From: an uncultured Oscillospiraceae bacterium
Lineage (GTDB): Bacteria; Bacillota; Clostridia; Oscillospirales; Acutalibacteraceae
NCBI GenBank assembly: GCA_900543305.1
Contig: UQQZ01000015.1
Coordinates: 1-39,278 of the forward strand
Direction: 5' to 3'
DNA: 39,278 bases
The notes below the pieces were generated by a model. That model did not search any database. It had not been told where the DNA came from and saw only the letters and a list, made by a program, of their open reading frames with translations. The position numbers and the translations under genes are program-made. Shown piece by piece: positions 23,882 to 33,604 of the stretch (position 1 is its first letter; each line of letters begins with the position of its first letter).

Positions 23882-25639
23882 TTACTCCACATCTTGCAAG
23901 GCAGCGCAGCCTTCTTCGCCGGTGCGGACCTTGACCACGTTCTCCACGTCGTAGACGAAGATCTTGCCGTCTCCGATATGGCCGGTATACAGGGCCTTCT
24001 TGGCGGTCTCAATCACGCTGCGTACAGGAACCTTGCACACCACAATCTCCACCTGCACCTTGGGCAGGAGGTTGGCTTCCATCACAACGCCACGATAATA
24101 TTCGGGCTTACCCTTCTGGACACCGCAGCCCAGAACGTTGGTGACGGTCATGCCGGTGATGCCAATCTTCATCAAGGCGTTCTTCAGGTTCTCAAAAGAG
24201 GACTGCTTGCAGACAATATCCACCTTGGAGAGCTTCACGTCGGAACCGGTGACGGTGCTGCTGGCGCTGTCGGTGACAAGCTGAACAGGAACCGCTTCGG
24301 TGACGGGGGTGGAACCGGTCACGGCCGGAGCCTCCACGTCGTCGTCATCCTCACCGGAGGTAAAGACAGCGCTTTCCACCATGGGAGTGAAGTCAGCATA
24401 AGCGCTGACCAAGCCATGCTCGGGCAGATCCAGGCCGGAGATTTCCTCTTCCCGGGTGACCCGCAGGCCGATGGTGTGCTTGAGGATCTGGAACAAAATG
24501 GTCATGGTGACGGCCACCCAGATGATGACGCAAACAACGCCCAGCACCTGCACTCCAAAGAACTGAATACGGCTCATACCGGTGGCAGCCAGGTCTTCGT
24601 TGCTGATGAGCAGGCCGGTGAGCAAAGTGCCCATGGCACCGTTCACGCCATGTACGCCGATGGCGCCCACAGGGTCGTCAATCTTGCAGACTTTGTCGAT
24701 GAATTCCACGCCCACCACAACAGCGATGCCGGCGCAGATGCCGATAACGGCAGCGGCCCAGGGATTGACCACGTCGCAGCCGGCGGTGATGGCCACCAGA
24801 CCGGCCAGAGAGCCGTTAAGCGTCATGGACACATCGGGCTTCTTGTAGCGGATCCAGGTAAAGATCATGGTGGTGCAAGTGGCCATAGCAGCAGCCAGGT
24901 TGGTGTTCACGAAGATCTTGCTGGCCAAAATAGAGGGAGCTGCAGAAACGGTATCCCCGTCCACGGAAGCCATGGCCACCGTGGAGCAGCCGTTGAAACC
25001 GAACCAGCAGAACCAAAGGATAAACACGCCCAAAGCGCCCAGGGTGATGCTGTGGCCGGGAATGGCCCGAGACTTGCCGGACTTGGTATACTTGCCGATC
25101 CGGGGCCCAAGGATGCTGGCGCCGATCAGAGAGGCAACGCCGCCCACCATGTGAACCGCAGTAGAACCGGCGAAATCGTGGAAGCCCAGCTGAGCCAGCC
25201 AGCCGCCGCCCCAGATCCAATGGCCGGAAATGGGATAGATAATCAGGCTGATAATGCCGCTGTAGATACAATAGGAAACAAACTTGGTGCGTTCTGCCAT
25301 AGCGCCGGAAACGATAGTGGCGGCGGTAGCACAGAACACGGTCTGGAAGATCAAGGTGTTAAAGCCGTTGGCTTCCAGCGTTTTGCCGGAGAAAAGATCG
25401 ATGGCGCCAAACAGGGCCCCCGAACCTCCGAACATGATGCCAAACCCCACAAACCAGTACAAGGGTGTACCGATGCAGAAGTCCATCAGGTTTTTCATGA
25501 TGATGTTACCGGCGTTCTTGGAACGGGTAAAACCGGTTTCCACCATGGCGAAGCCGGCCTGCATGAAAAATACCAGCGCCGCACCGATCAGGATCCAGGT
25601 TGTGTTTAAACCTGTCACCAATTCCATAATGTTGTCCAT
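23882..25639 (-). CDS. amt: Ammonium transporter fused to a C-terminal PII (GlnK) domain
   Basis: A 585-residue fusion. Residues 1 to about 425 are an Amt channel with eleven predicted helices, the pore twin histidines H163 (STAVHMVGG) and H330 (AIGVHGVNG) and the recruitment-site aspartate in FHDFAGS. An acidic linker (about 425-470, with GEDDDDVE) leads to a complete PII domain (471-585): GITGMTVTNVLGCGVQKG, the T-loop KPEYYRGVV with tyrosines 514/515, and the C-terminal YTGHIGDGKIFVYDVE. PII proteins normally block Amt pores by inserting the T-loop, so this one carries its own gate. GGAGGG precedes the start. It follows glnN across 144 nt that hold a strong terminator, so it depends on read-through or an unseen promoter. 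Confidence 0.95.
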   Translation of the reverse strand: MDNIMELVTGLNTTWILIGAALVFFMQAGFAMVETGFTRSKNAGNIIMKNLMDFCIGTPLYWFVGFGIMFGGSGALFGAIDLFSGKTLEANGFNTLIFQTVFCATAATIVSGAMAERTKFVSYCIYSGIISLIIYPISGHWIWGGGWLAQLGFHDFAGSTAVHMVGGVASLIGASILGPRIGKYTKSGKSRAIPGHSITLGALGVFILWFCWFGFNGCSTVAMASVDGDTVSAAPSILASKIFVNTNLAAAMATCTTMIFTWIRYKKPDVSMTLNGSLAGLVAITAGCDVVNPWAAAVIGICAGIAVVVGVEFIDKVCKIDDPVGAIGVHGVNGAMGTLLTGLLISNEDLAATGMSRIQFFGVQVLGVVCVIIWVAVTMTILFQILKHTIGLRVTREEEISGLDLPEHGLVSAYADFTPMVESAVFTSGEDDDDVEAPAVTGSTPVTEAVPVQLVTDSASSTVTGSDVKLSKVDIVCKQSSFENLKNALMKIGITGMTVTNVLGCGVQKGKPEYYRGVVMEANLLPKVQVEIVVCKVPVRSVIETAKKALYTGHIGDGKIFVYDVENVVKVRTGEEGCAALQDVE

Positions 25640-25695
25640 AATCGACCCTCCTAAATCTAATGCTCCGGGAACCGGAAAGGAACCGGGAACAACAC

Positions 25696-25732
25696 AAAAA
25701 AAGCGTGTATGAGGCCTGGGCCTCATACACGC
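25696..25732 (-). terminator. Perfect 14-bp terminator hairpin between glnN and amt
   Basis: GCGTGTATGAGGCC with GGCCTCATACACGC (25703-25716 and 25719-25732) forms a perfect stem; seven T follow on the minus strand. It should strongly reduce read-through from glnN into amt. The loop as drawn is only 2 nt, so in practice the stem opens by one or two pairs. Confidence 0.88.
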
Positions 25733-25783
25733 CTTTGTGTATCAATGGGAACAGGATAAATTTAAGATTGAGATTCCCAGGAA

Positions 25784-27898
<2,115 letters not shown>

Positions 27899-27954
27899 AA
27901 CATACCACTCTTTCCATAAGGATTGGGGCTTTTCCCGGAGCATAGATTCCGTAG

Positions 27955-28013
27955 AAAAGCGCCTTAACACGAAAGGCGCTGAGGGGGTTCCCTTCAGCGC
28001 CTTTGCTGCTCTG
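27955..28013 (-). promoter_or_regulatory. Attenuator-like leader of glnN with AAAGGC hexaloop hairpin
   Basis: On the minus strand the RNA opens with CAGC-AAAGGC-GCTG (28008-27995), a 4-bp stem with a six-base loop having A at 1 and G at 4. The loop and 3' arm, AAAGGCGCTGA, can instead pair over 11 bp with TCAGCGCCTTT (27982-27972). That second segment can also pair over 8 bp with AAGGCGCT (27965-27958), which is followed by four T. So three mutually exclusive stems share one leader. The loop is identical to that in the divergent glutamate synthase leader; an ANTAR regulator is encoded at 34746. Confidence 0.65.
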
Positions 28014-28019
28014 TCCCAT

Positions 28020-28048
28020 ATTTTATCCCAACCAGGGCTGTTTGTCAA
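28020..28048 (-). promoter_or_regulatory. Consensus promoter of glnN
   Basis: TTGACA (28048-28043), exactly 17 nt, TAAAAT (28025-28020) on the minus strand. The bases after the -35 (AAC) repeat those at the divergent promoter. Confidence 0.88.
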
Positions 28049-28183
28049 CGGATTTTTGTGTTCTGGCAGGGCTTTCTCCAGGGTGAACAGAATGGACTTG
28101 CAGGATGGGAAAGATTTTTATGGAAAATCCCGGATAGGGATCAGATTGTGCAAGATCGTGTCTGGAAAATTGCAAAATTGCCA

Positions 28184-28212
28184 TTGACAAACCTTTCTTA
28201 TCGTATTATAAT
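28184..28212 (+). promoter_or_regulatory. Consensus promoter of the glutamate synthase operon
   Basis: TTGACA (28184-28189), exactly 17 nt, perfect TATAAT (28207-28212). RNA should begin near 28219. Both divergent promoters start TTGACAAAC. The 135 nt between them (28049-28183) hold no gene or clear operator. Confidence 0.9.
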
Positions 28213-28218
28213 CCAGAA

Positions 28219-28284
28219 AGCGGACAAAGGCGTCCGGACTTTCCAAGGGTTAGTATACCTTCGGGAGGGCCGGCCGCCTTTTTT
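28219..28284 (+). promoter_or_regulatory. Candidate ANTAR-responsive attenuator of the glutamate synthase operon
   Basis: The RNA begins with CGGAC-AAAGGC-GTCCG (28221-28236), a 5-bp stem with a hexaloop (A1, G4). Six bases on is a second hairpin, CC-A-AGGGT/ACCTT-C-GG (28243-28264), also with a six-base loop (TAGTAT, lacking A1/G4). The segment AAAGGCGTCCGG (28226-28237) can instead pair at 11 of 12 positions with CCGGCCGCCTTT (28270-28281), followed by T6-C-T5: an intrinsic terminator that consumes the first loop and its 3' arm. A protein holding the first hairpin would prevent termination, as ANTAR proteins do. Confidence 0.72.
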
Positions 28285-28365
28285 CTTTTTCCCCTCTCAG
28301 AGCAAAATGCAGGATTCAATGGCGAAAAATGCATTTTCTCTAGAGGCAATGGATTATGGGAAATG

Positions 28366-28394
28366 TTGCGCCGGGGATCTAACTATATTATATA
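28366..28394 (+). promoter_or_regulatory. Possible second promoter of the glutamate synthase operon
   Basis: TTGCGC (28366-28371), 17 nt, TATATA (28389-28394) within a very A/T-rich patch, downstream of the attenuator. If active it would give basal expression that bypasses it. Confidence 0.35.
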
Positions 28395-28442
28395 TAGCAG
28401 ATAGCGTGGAACAAAACGGGACCCGGTAGAGAAAGGCAGGTT

Positions 28443-29552
28443 ATGAACATGTTGCGAGAAGGTCTGGACGGGGTGCGTATTCCTTCGGGATGCGCCGTAT
28501 CCGCCATTTTTTCCAGGAGCGGCCAGCGGCGCAACGGGGAGGACATCATCCGCTCCATCGCCCTGATGCACGAGCGCTCCAACGGCCTGGGAGGCGGTTT
28601 TGCCGCCTATGGCATCTATCCGGAGTATAAAAACCTCTATGCCCTCCATGTGTTCTACGAGGGCAAGCGGCCCAAGGAAATCTGCGAGGAATTCATCAAC
28701 GAGCACTTTGACGTGGTGAACCTCTCGAAAATCCCCACCCGGAAAACGCCCCACATTCAGGACGAACCCCTGATCTGGCGGTATTTTGTGGAACCTCTCC
28801 ACACCAAGCTGGCAGAGAGCCAGCTGGATGAGGACACCTTTGTTTCCCGGTGCGTGATCAAGGTCAACTCCCAGATCGACGGGGCTTACATTTTCTCCAG
28901 CGGCAAGAACATGGGTGTGTTCAAGGCGGTGGGCTATCCCGAGGATGTAGGGGAGTTTTACCGGTTGGAGGACTACAAGGGGTATTGTTGGACGGCCCAT
29001 GGCCGGTATCCCACCAACACCCCCGGCTGGTGGGGCGGGGCCCATCCCTTTGCCCTGCTGGACCGGACAGTGGTTCACAACGGGGAAATCTCTTCCTACG
29101 ATGCCAACCGCCGCACCATTGAAATGTATGGCTACCAGTGCAACCTGTTGACGGATACGGAGGCCATCACCTATATCATTGACTTTCTGGTACGGCGCCG
29201 GGGGCTTTCCTACGAAGAAGCGGCCAGCGTAATTGCGGCGCCTTTCTGGAGCACCATCAGCCGGATGGACGAGCGGGAAAAGGCAAGGCTCACCTATTTG
29301 CGCAGCGCCTTTTCCGGAATGCTGATTACAGGCCCCTTCTCCATTTTGGTGGGCTTCAACGGGGGCATTATGGCCCTCAACGACCGGCTGAAACTGCGCA
29401 GCATGGTGGTAGGGGAAAAGGACGACATGGTCTACATTGCCAGCGAGGAATCCGCCATCCGCGTGGTGGAGCCCAACTTGGATACCCTCTATTCTCCCCG
29501 AGGGGGAGAGCCGGTGGTTTATCGCCTGACCGGCAAGGATGCCCTGGAGTAA
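28443..29552 (+). CDS. Glutamate synthase, glutaminase (class II amidotransferase) subunit
   Basis: A 369-residue stand-alone glutaminase subunit of a split, archaeal-type glutamate synthase. The nucleophile is most likely C17 in RIPSGCAVSAIFSR, so the first 16 residues would need removal, or act as an internal leader. Class II marks are MHERSNGLGGGFAAYG, AHGRYPTNTPGWWGGAHPF and TVVHNGEISSYDANR. It releases ammonia from glutamine for the FMN subunit encoded next. AAAGG lies 6 nt before the ATG at 28443; the ATG at 28449 is possible. It is first in a five-gene operon. Confidence 0.9.
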   Translation: MNMLREGLDGVRIPSGCAVSAIFSRSGQRRNGEDIIRSIALMHERSNGLGGGFAAYGIYPEYKNLYALHVFYEGKRPKEICEEFINEHFDVVNLSKIPTRKTPHIQDEPLIWRYFVEPLHTKLAESQLDEDTFVSRCVIKVNSQIDGAYIFSSGKNMGVFKAVGYPEDVGEFYRLEDYKGYCWTAHGRYPTNTPGWWGGAHPFALLDRTVVHNGEISSYDANRRTIEMYGYQCNLLTDTEAITYIIDFLVRRRGLSYEEAASVIAAPFWSTISRMDEREKARLTYLRSAFSGMLITGPFSILVGFNGGIMALNDRLKLRSMVVGEKDDMVYIASEESAIRVVEPNLDTLYSPRGGEPVVYRLTGKDALE

Positions 29553-29610
29553 GGGCGGCAGGGCTGGCTATCGCAGGCCGGCCCACTGAAAGGATATTGA
29601 CATCACCTCT

Positions 29611-29632
29611 CCCCGGGGGCTGAGTCCCGGGG
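29611..29632 (+). other. Intercistronic GC hairpin between glutaminase and FMN subunit genes
   Basis: ccccggg (29611-29617) pairs with cccgggg (29626-29632) around an 8-nt loop. No T run follows, so it is not a standard terminator; it may protect a processed mRNA 3' end or set subunit ratio. Confidence 0.5.
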
Positions 29633-29650
29633 CCGGAAGGAAGGATATAC

Positions 29651-31157
29651 ATGGCTCTCAATCTGCTCTACCCAGAATATGAAGTGGTGCGCAACCCGGA
29701 CCGGTGCATCGCCTGTCGTGTGTGCGAGCGCCAATGTGCCAATGAAGTGCACCATTATGATCCCGATTTAAAAAAGATGCTTGCCGACGAAAGCAAGTGC
29801 GTCAACTGCCACCGGTGTGTCACTCTGTGTCCCACCCGGGCGCTGAAGATCGTCAAGACCGACAACACCTATAAGGAAAACGACAACTGGTCCAACCAGA
29901 CCATTCGGGAAGTGTATTTGCAGGCAAACAGCGGCGGGGTGCTGCTCTCCTCCATGGGCAACCCCAAGCCCTATCCCGTCTACTGGGATAAGATACTCAT
30001 CAACGCGTCCCAGGTGACCAACCCCTCCATCGATCCCCTTCGGGAACCCATGGAGACCAAGACGTTTCTGGGCCGCAAGCCCACGCACATTCGCCGGGAC
30101 AGCCAGGGAAACATCGTCCCCGATCTGCCTCCCCAGCTGGAACTTTCCACGCCCCTGATGTTTTCCGCCATGAGCTACGGCTCCATCAGCTACAACGCCC
30201 ACGAGAGTCTCGCCCGGGCGGCCCAGGAGCTGGGCATTTACTACAACACCGGCGAGGGCGGACTCCATCAGGACTTTTACAAGTATGGGGCCAACACCAT
30301 CGTTCAGGTGGCTTCCGGCCGGTTCGGCGTCCACAAGGACTACCTGGAGGCGGGTGCTGCCATTGAAATCAAAATGGGCCAGGGCGCCAAGCCCGGCATC
30401 GGCGGGCACCTGCCCGGGGCAAAGATCGTAGGGGACGTGTCCAAGACCCGAATGATCCCTCAGGGCACCGACGCCATTTCCCCGGCGCCCCATCACGACA
30501 TCTACTCTATTGAGGATCTGCGCCAGCTGGTGCTTTCCCTGAAGGAGGCCACCCATTATCAGAAACCTGTCATCGTAAAAATTGCCGCGGTGCACAATGT
30601 GGCGGCCATTGCCTCGGGCATTGCCCGGAGCGGAGCGGACATCATTGCCATCGACGGATTCCGGGGCGGCACGGGCGCCGCTCCCACTCGGATCCGGGAC
30701 AATGTGGGCATCCCCATCGAACTGGCTCTGGCAGCGGTAGACCAGCGGCTGCGGGACGAGGGCATCCGGGAAAATGTTTCCCTGGTGGTGGGCGGTTCCA
30801 TCCGCTCCAGCGCCGATGCTTTGAAAGCCATCATGCTGGGTGCAGACGCGGTGTATATTGCCACGGCGGCCCTGCTTGGCCTTGGGCTGCCCCCTGTGCC
30901 GCAGCTGCCACGCCGGCAAGTGCAACTGGGGTATTGCCACCCAGCGTCCGGAGCTGGTCAAGCGGCTGAATCCGGATGTGGGTGCACAGCGGCTGGTGAA
31001 CCTGGTCAATGCCTGGACCCATGAAATGAAAGAGATGATGGGCGGCATGGGAATCAATTCCATCGAAGCTCTCCGGGGAAACCGTCTGATGCTCCGGGGT
31101 GTGGGCCTCAACGATACGGAGCTGCGGATTCTGGGAATCCGCCACGCGGGAGAATGA
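29651..31157 (+). pseudogene. Glutamate synthase FMN-binding subunit, interrupted by a +1 frameshift
   Basis: As read, the frame gives 457 residues (stop at 31024) whose last ~60 do not match the family. The normal C-terminus continues in the next frame to 31157: CHAGKCNWGIATQRPELVKR and NAWTHEMKEMMGGMGINSIE. Removing one G from the GGG at 30884-30886 joins both into 501 residues and restores LGLGCPLCRSCHAGKC, the 3Fe-4S ligands. N-terminal ferredoxin part: C19, C22, C25, C29 and C50, C53, C56, C60. FMN domain: FSAMSYGSISYNAHESLARA, GEGGLHQDFYKYG, FRGGTGAAPTRIRD. Either a real mutation, a sequencing error in a G/C-rich stretch, or recoding. The rest of the operon looks intact, which favours error or recent change. 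Confidence 0.88.
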
Positions 31158-31170
31158 GGGGGAAAACCGT

Positions 31171-31608
31171 ATGAAACGAGTGTATGTAGAGGAACAGTGG
31201 TGCCTGGGGTGCCATCTGTGTGAATACAACTGCGCCTTTGCCAACTCCGGCATGGACGACATGGTCAAAGCCCTGAAAAACAAGGATATCCGGCCCCGGA
31301 TTCACATCGAGGACGGAGATGGCATCCATTTTGCGGTGTCCTGCCGTCACTGTGAAGATCCCCTGTGCCTGAAAAGCTGTATTGCCGGGGCCATTTCCCG
31401 GAAGGATGGGGTAGTGTGCATCGACCGGAACAAGTGCGTGGGATGCTACACCTGCGTGCTGGTGTGCCCTTATGGGGCCCTGCGGCCCTCGGAGGATGGG
31501 CCCATGGAAAAATGCGAGCTCTGCCTGGAAAATTCCTGCGGAGCACCCGCCTGCGTGACGGGCTGCCCCAACCGGGCCATCATCTTTGAGGAAAAGGAGG
31601 AGGCGTGA
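31171..31608 (+). CDS. Polyferredoxin-type 4Fe-4S protein of the glutamate synthase operon
   Basis: A 145-residue iron-sulfur protein of the HycB/DmsB type. Sixteen cysteines in four groups (CLGCHLCEYNC, CRHCEDPLCLKSC, CVGCYTCVLVC, CELC with CGAPACVTGC) can hold four 4Fe-4S clusters. It probably passes electrons between the FAD protein encoded next and the FMN subunit. The ATG at 31171 follows GAGGGGG by 7 nt. It is 13 nt after the FMN subunit gene and 1 nt before the oxidoreductase gene. Confidence 0.92.
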   Translation: MKRVYVEEQWCLGCHLCEYNCAFANSGMDDMVKALKNKDIRPRIHIEDGDGIHFAVSCRHCEDPLCLKSCIAGAISRKDGVVCIDRNKCVGCYTCVLVCPYGALRPSEDGPMEKCELCLENSCGAPACVTGCPNRAIIFEEKEEA

Positions 31609-31609
31609 C

Positions 31610-32836
31610 ATGGACTATGTGATTGTGGGAAACTCCGCTGCGGCAGTGGGCTGTGTGGAAGGCATTCGAAGTGTGGACCAGGAAGGGAAGATCACCTTGC
31701 TGTCCCAGGAATCCTACCACACCTATTCCCGTCCGCTGATCTCCTATTTGCTGGAGGGAAAAACCGATTTAGAGCGGATGAAATACCGGCCCGACTCCTT
31801 TTACGAGGAAATGGGCTGTGACGCAAAACTGGGGGTAACCGTCTCAGAGATTTCTCCGGAGGAACATCAGGTGAAGCTTTCCACCGGCGAGGAAATCCCC
31901 TACGACAAGCTGCTGGTAGCCACAGGCTCCACCCCCTTTGTTCCGTCCATGGAAGGGCTGGAAACGGTGGAGCAGAAATTTACCTTTCTTTCCCTGGACG
32001 ATGCCAAGGCGCTGGAACAGGCCCTGACCCCCGAAAGCCGGGTGTTTATTTTGGGAGCCGGCCTCATCGGCCTCAAGTGTGCCGAAGGCATTGCGGACCG
32101 GGTGGCTTCCATCCAGGTGGCGGACCTGGCGGACCGGGTGCTGCCCAGTATCCTGGACGAGGAAGGCGCCAAGCGGGTCCAGGCTTACCTGGAGCAGAAA
32201 GGTCTGGAATTTTTCCTGGGAGACAGCGTAGCCCGGTTTGAAGGAAATACCGCGTTGCTCCAAAGTGGGAAAACTCTCTCCTTTGACGTGCTGGTGGTGG
32301 CGGTGGGCGTCCGGCCCAACGTGTCCCTGGTCAAAGAGGCAGGGGGCAAGGTGAACCGGGGTATCGTGGCCGACAACCGGGGCCTGACCACCTTGCCGGA
32401 CGTGTACGCTGCAGGGGACTGCTGCGAATCTCTGGATATCACCACCGGGGAACACCGGGTGCTGGCCTTGCTTCCCAACGCTTACCTGCAAGGGGAGTGC
32501 GCCGGGAAAAACATGGCCGGAGAAGAGACTTCTTTTGACAGCGCGCTGCCCATGAATGCCATTGGCTTTTTCGGGCTGCACCTGATCACGGCGGGCAGTT
32601 ACCGGGGAGAGAAGATCTCGGAAGAGACGGAAGACTGCTACAAAGTGTTTTTCGTGGAGGACGATTTGCTCAAGGGGTACATCCTGGTGGGGGACTGCCT
32701 GGAGAACGCAGGGGTTTACACCGCCCTGATCCGGGAGAAGACGCCTTTGTCCTCTGTGGATTTCGAATTGCTGCGGCAAAAGCCTCAGTTCATGGCTTTT
32801 TCGGCGGAAAAACGCCGGGAGATGTTTGGCCGGTAG
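31610..32836 (+). CDS. FAD/NAD(P)-dependent oxidoreductase of the glutamate synthase operon
   Basis: A 408-residue Pyr_redox_2 flavoprotein, of the rubredoxin reductase/NirB-like group rather than a classical GltD small subunit. FAD loop YVIVGNSAAAVGCVEGI (3-19), NAD loop VFILGAGLIGLKCAEGI, FAD-binding VYAAGDCCESL, and no redox-active CxxxxC pair. With the ferredoxin before it, it could feed electrons from NAD(P)H, or take them from ferredoxin, for glutamate synthesis. The ATG at 31610 follows AAAAGGAGGAGG, which lies in the end of the previous gene. Confidence 0.9.
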   Translation: MDYVIVGNSAAAVGCVEGIRSVDQEGKITLLSQESYHTYSRPLISYLLEGKTDLERMKYRPDSFYEEMGCDAKLGVTVSEISPEEHQVKLSTGEEIPYDKLLVATGSTPFVPSMEGLETVEQKFTFLSLDDAKALEQALTPESRVFILGAGLIGLKCAEGIADRVASIQVADLADRVLPSILDEEGAKRVQAYLEQKGLEFFLGDSVARFEGNTALLQSGKTLSFDVLVVAVGVRPNVSLVKEAGGKVNRGIVADNRGLTTLPDVYAAGDCCESLDITTGEHRVLALLPNAYLQGECAGKNMAGEETSFDSALPMNAIGFFGLHLITAGSYRGEKISEETEDCYKVFFVEDDLLKGYILVGDCLENAGVYTALIREKTPLSSVDFELLRQKPQFMAFSAEKRREMFGR

Positions 32837-32858
32837 GCCTGAAAGGTGGGAAAATGGT

Positions 32859-33533
32859 ATGACAACAGCACAGACGGGCTACACCTTGGGCCAGCGGTAC
32901 ATTGGCTGCGGGGCGGAGCAAGGAGAAATCACCTTGACCCAGGTGCCGGGAAACGCCCTGGTGGCCTATTTGAACGGGGCGAAAATTGAGCTTTTCTGCA
33001 ACGCTCAGGACGCCACCGGCGACACCATGAACGCCGGGGAGATCGTGGTTCACGGCAGCAGCGGAGACGCCACCGGCTACGCCATGCGGGGCGGCGCCAT
33101 TTATATCGAACAGGATGCCGGGTACCGGTGCGGCATCCACATGAAGGAATACCAGGAAAAGGTGCCGGTGATCGTCATTGGCGGACGGTGCGGCAGTTTT
33201 CTGGGAGAATACCAGGCCGGAGGGATTATTCTGGTGCTGGGCATCGGCTGGGGAGACCGGGTGCCGGTGGGGAATTTCTGCGGCACCGGCATGCACGGAG
33301 GAAAGATTTATCTGCGCACAGACCATTTGCCCCAGGATTTGCCGGCCCAGGTGGTGGTATCGGAAGGGACGGAAGAGGACCTGCGGGCCATCGATCCCTT
33401 GCTGCGCCGGTATTGTGCCCATTTTGGCGGCGGAGAAGAGCAGACTTTGCTGAACTCCCTGCGGGCCTCTCACTACTATGTGCTGAGCCCCAACACCAAG
33501 AATCCCTACAAGCAGTTGTATGTAAACAACTGA
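32859..33533 (+). CDS. Glutamate synthase GXGXG-domain subunit
   Basis: A 224-residue protein equal to the C-terminal beta-helix (GXGXG) domain of large glutamate synthase. The repeated pattern is plain: GDTMNAGEIVVHGSSGDATG, YAMRGGAIYIEQDAGYRCGI, GGRCGSFLGEYQAGGIILVL and GTGMHGGKIYLRTDH. In the fused enzyme this domain is structural and supports the ammonia tunnel. The ATG at 32859 has GAAAGGTGGG 8 nt upstream. It ends the operon as I read it; the next gene starts 71 nt on. Confidence 0.92.
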   Translation: MTTAQTGYTLGQRYIGCGAEQGEITLTQVPGNALVAYLNGAKIELFCNAQDATGDTMNAGEIVVHGSSGDATGYAMRGGAIYIEQDAGYRCGIHMKEYQEKVPVIVIGGRCGSFLGEYQAGGIILVLGIGWGDRVPVGNFCGTGMHGGKIYLRTDHLPQDLPAQVVVSEGTEEDLRAIDPLLRRYCAHFGGGEEQTLLNSLRASHYYVLSPNTKNPYKQLYVNN

Positions 33534-33604
33534 AAGGGCTTTTTTCCCGAAGTGCTCTGTAGTATACTGAAAGGGAAGAATCAGACGGGAAAGGTGGCGG
33601 CGCC

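Noticed and set aside
23894..25609. A 571-codon plus-strand frame opposite amt
   Set aside because: Histidine- and glycine-rich shadow of the Amt-PII gene; no motifs.
28049..28183. An operator between the divergent nitrogen promoters
   Set aside because: The stretch is A/T-rich in places but shows no clear inverted repeat that I could support.
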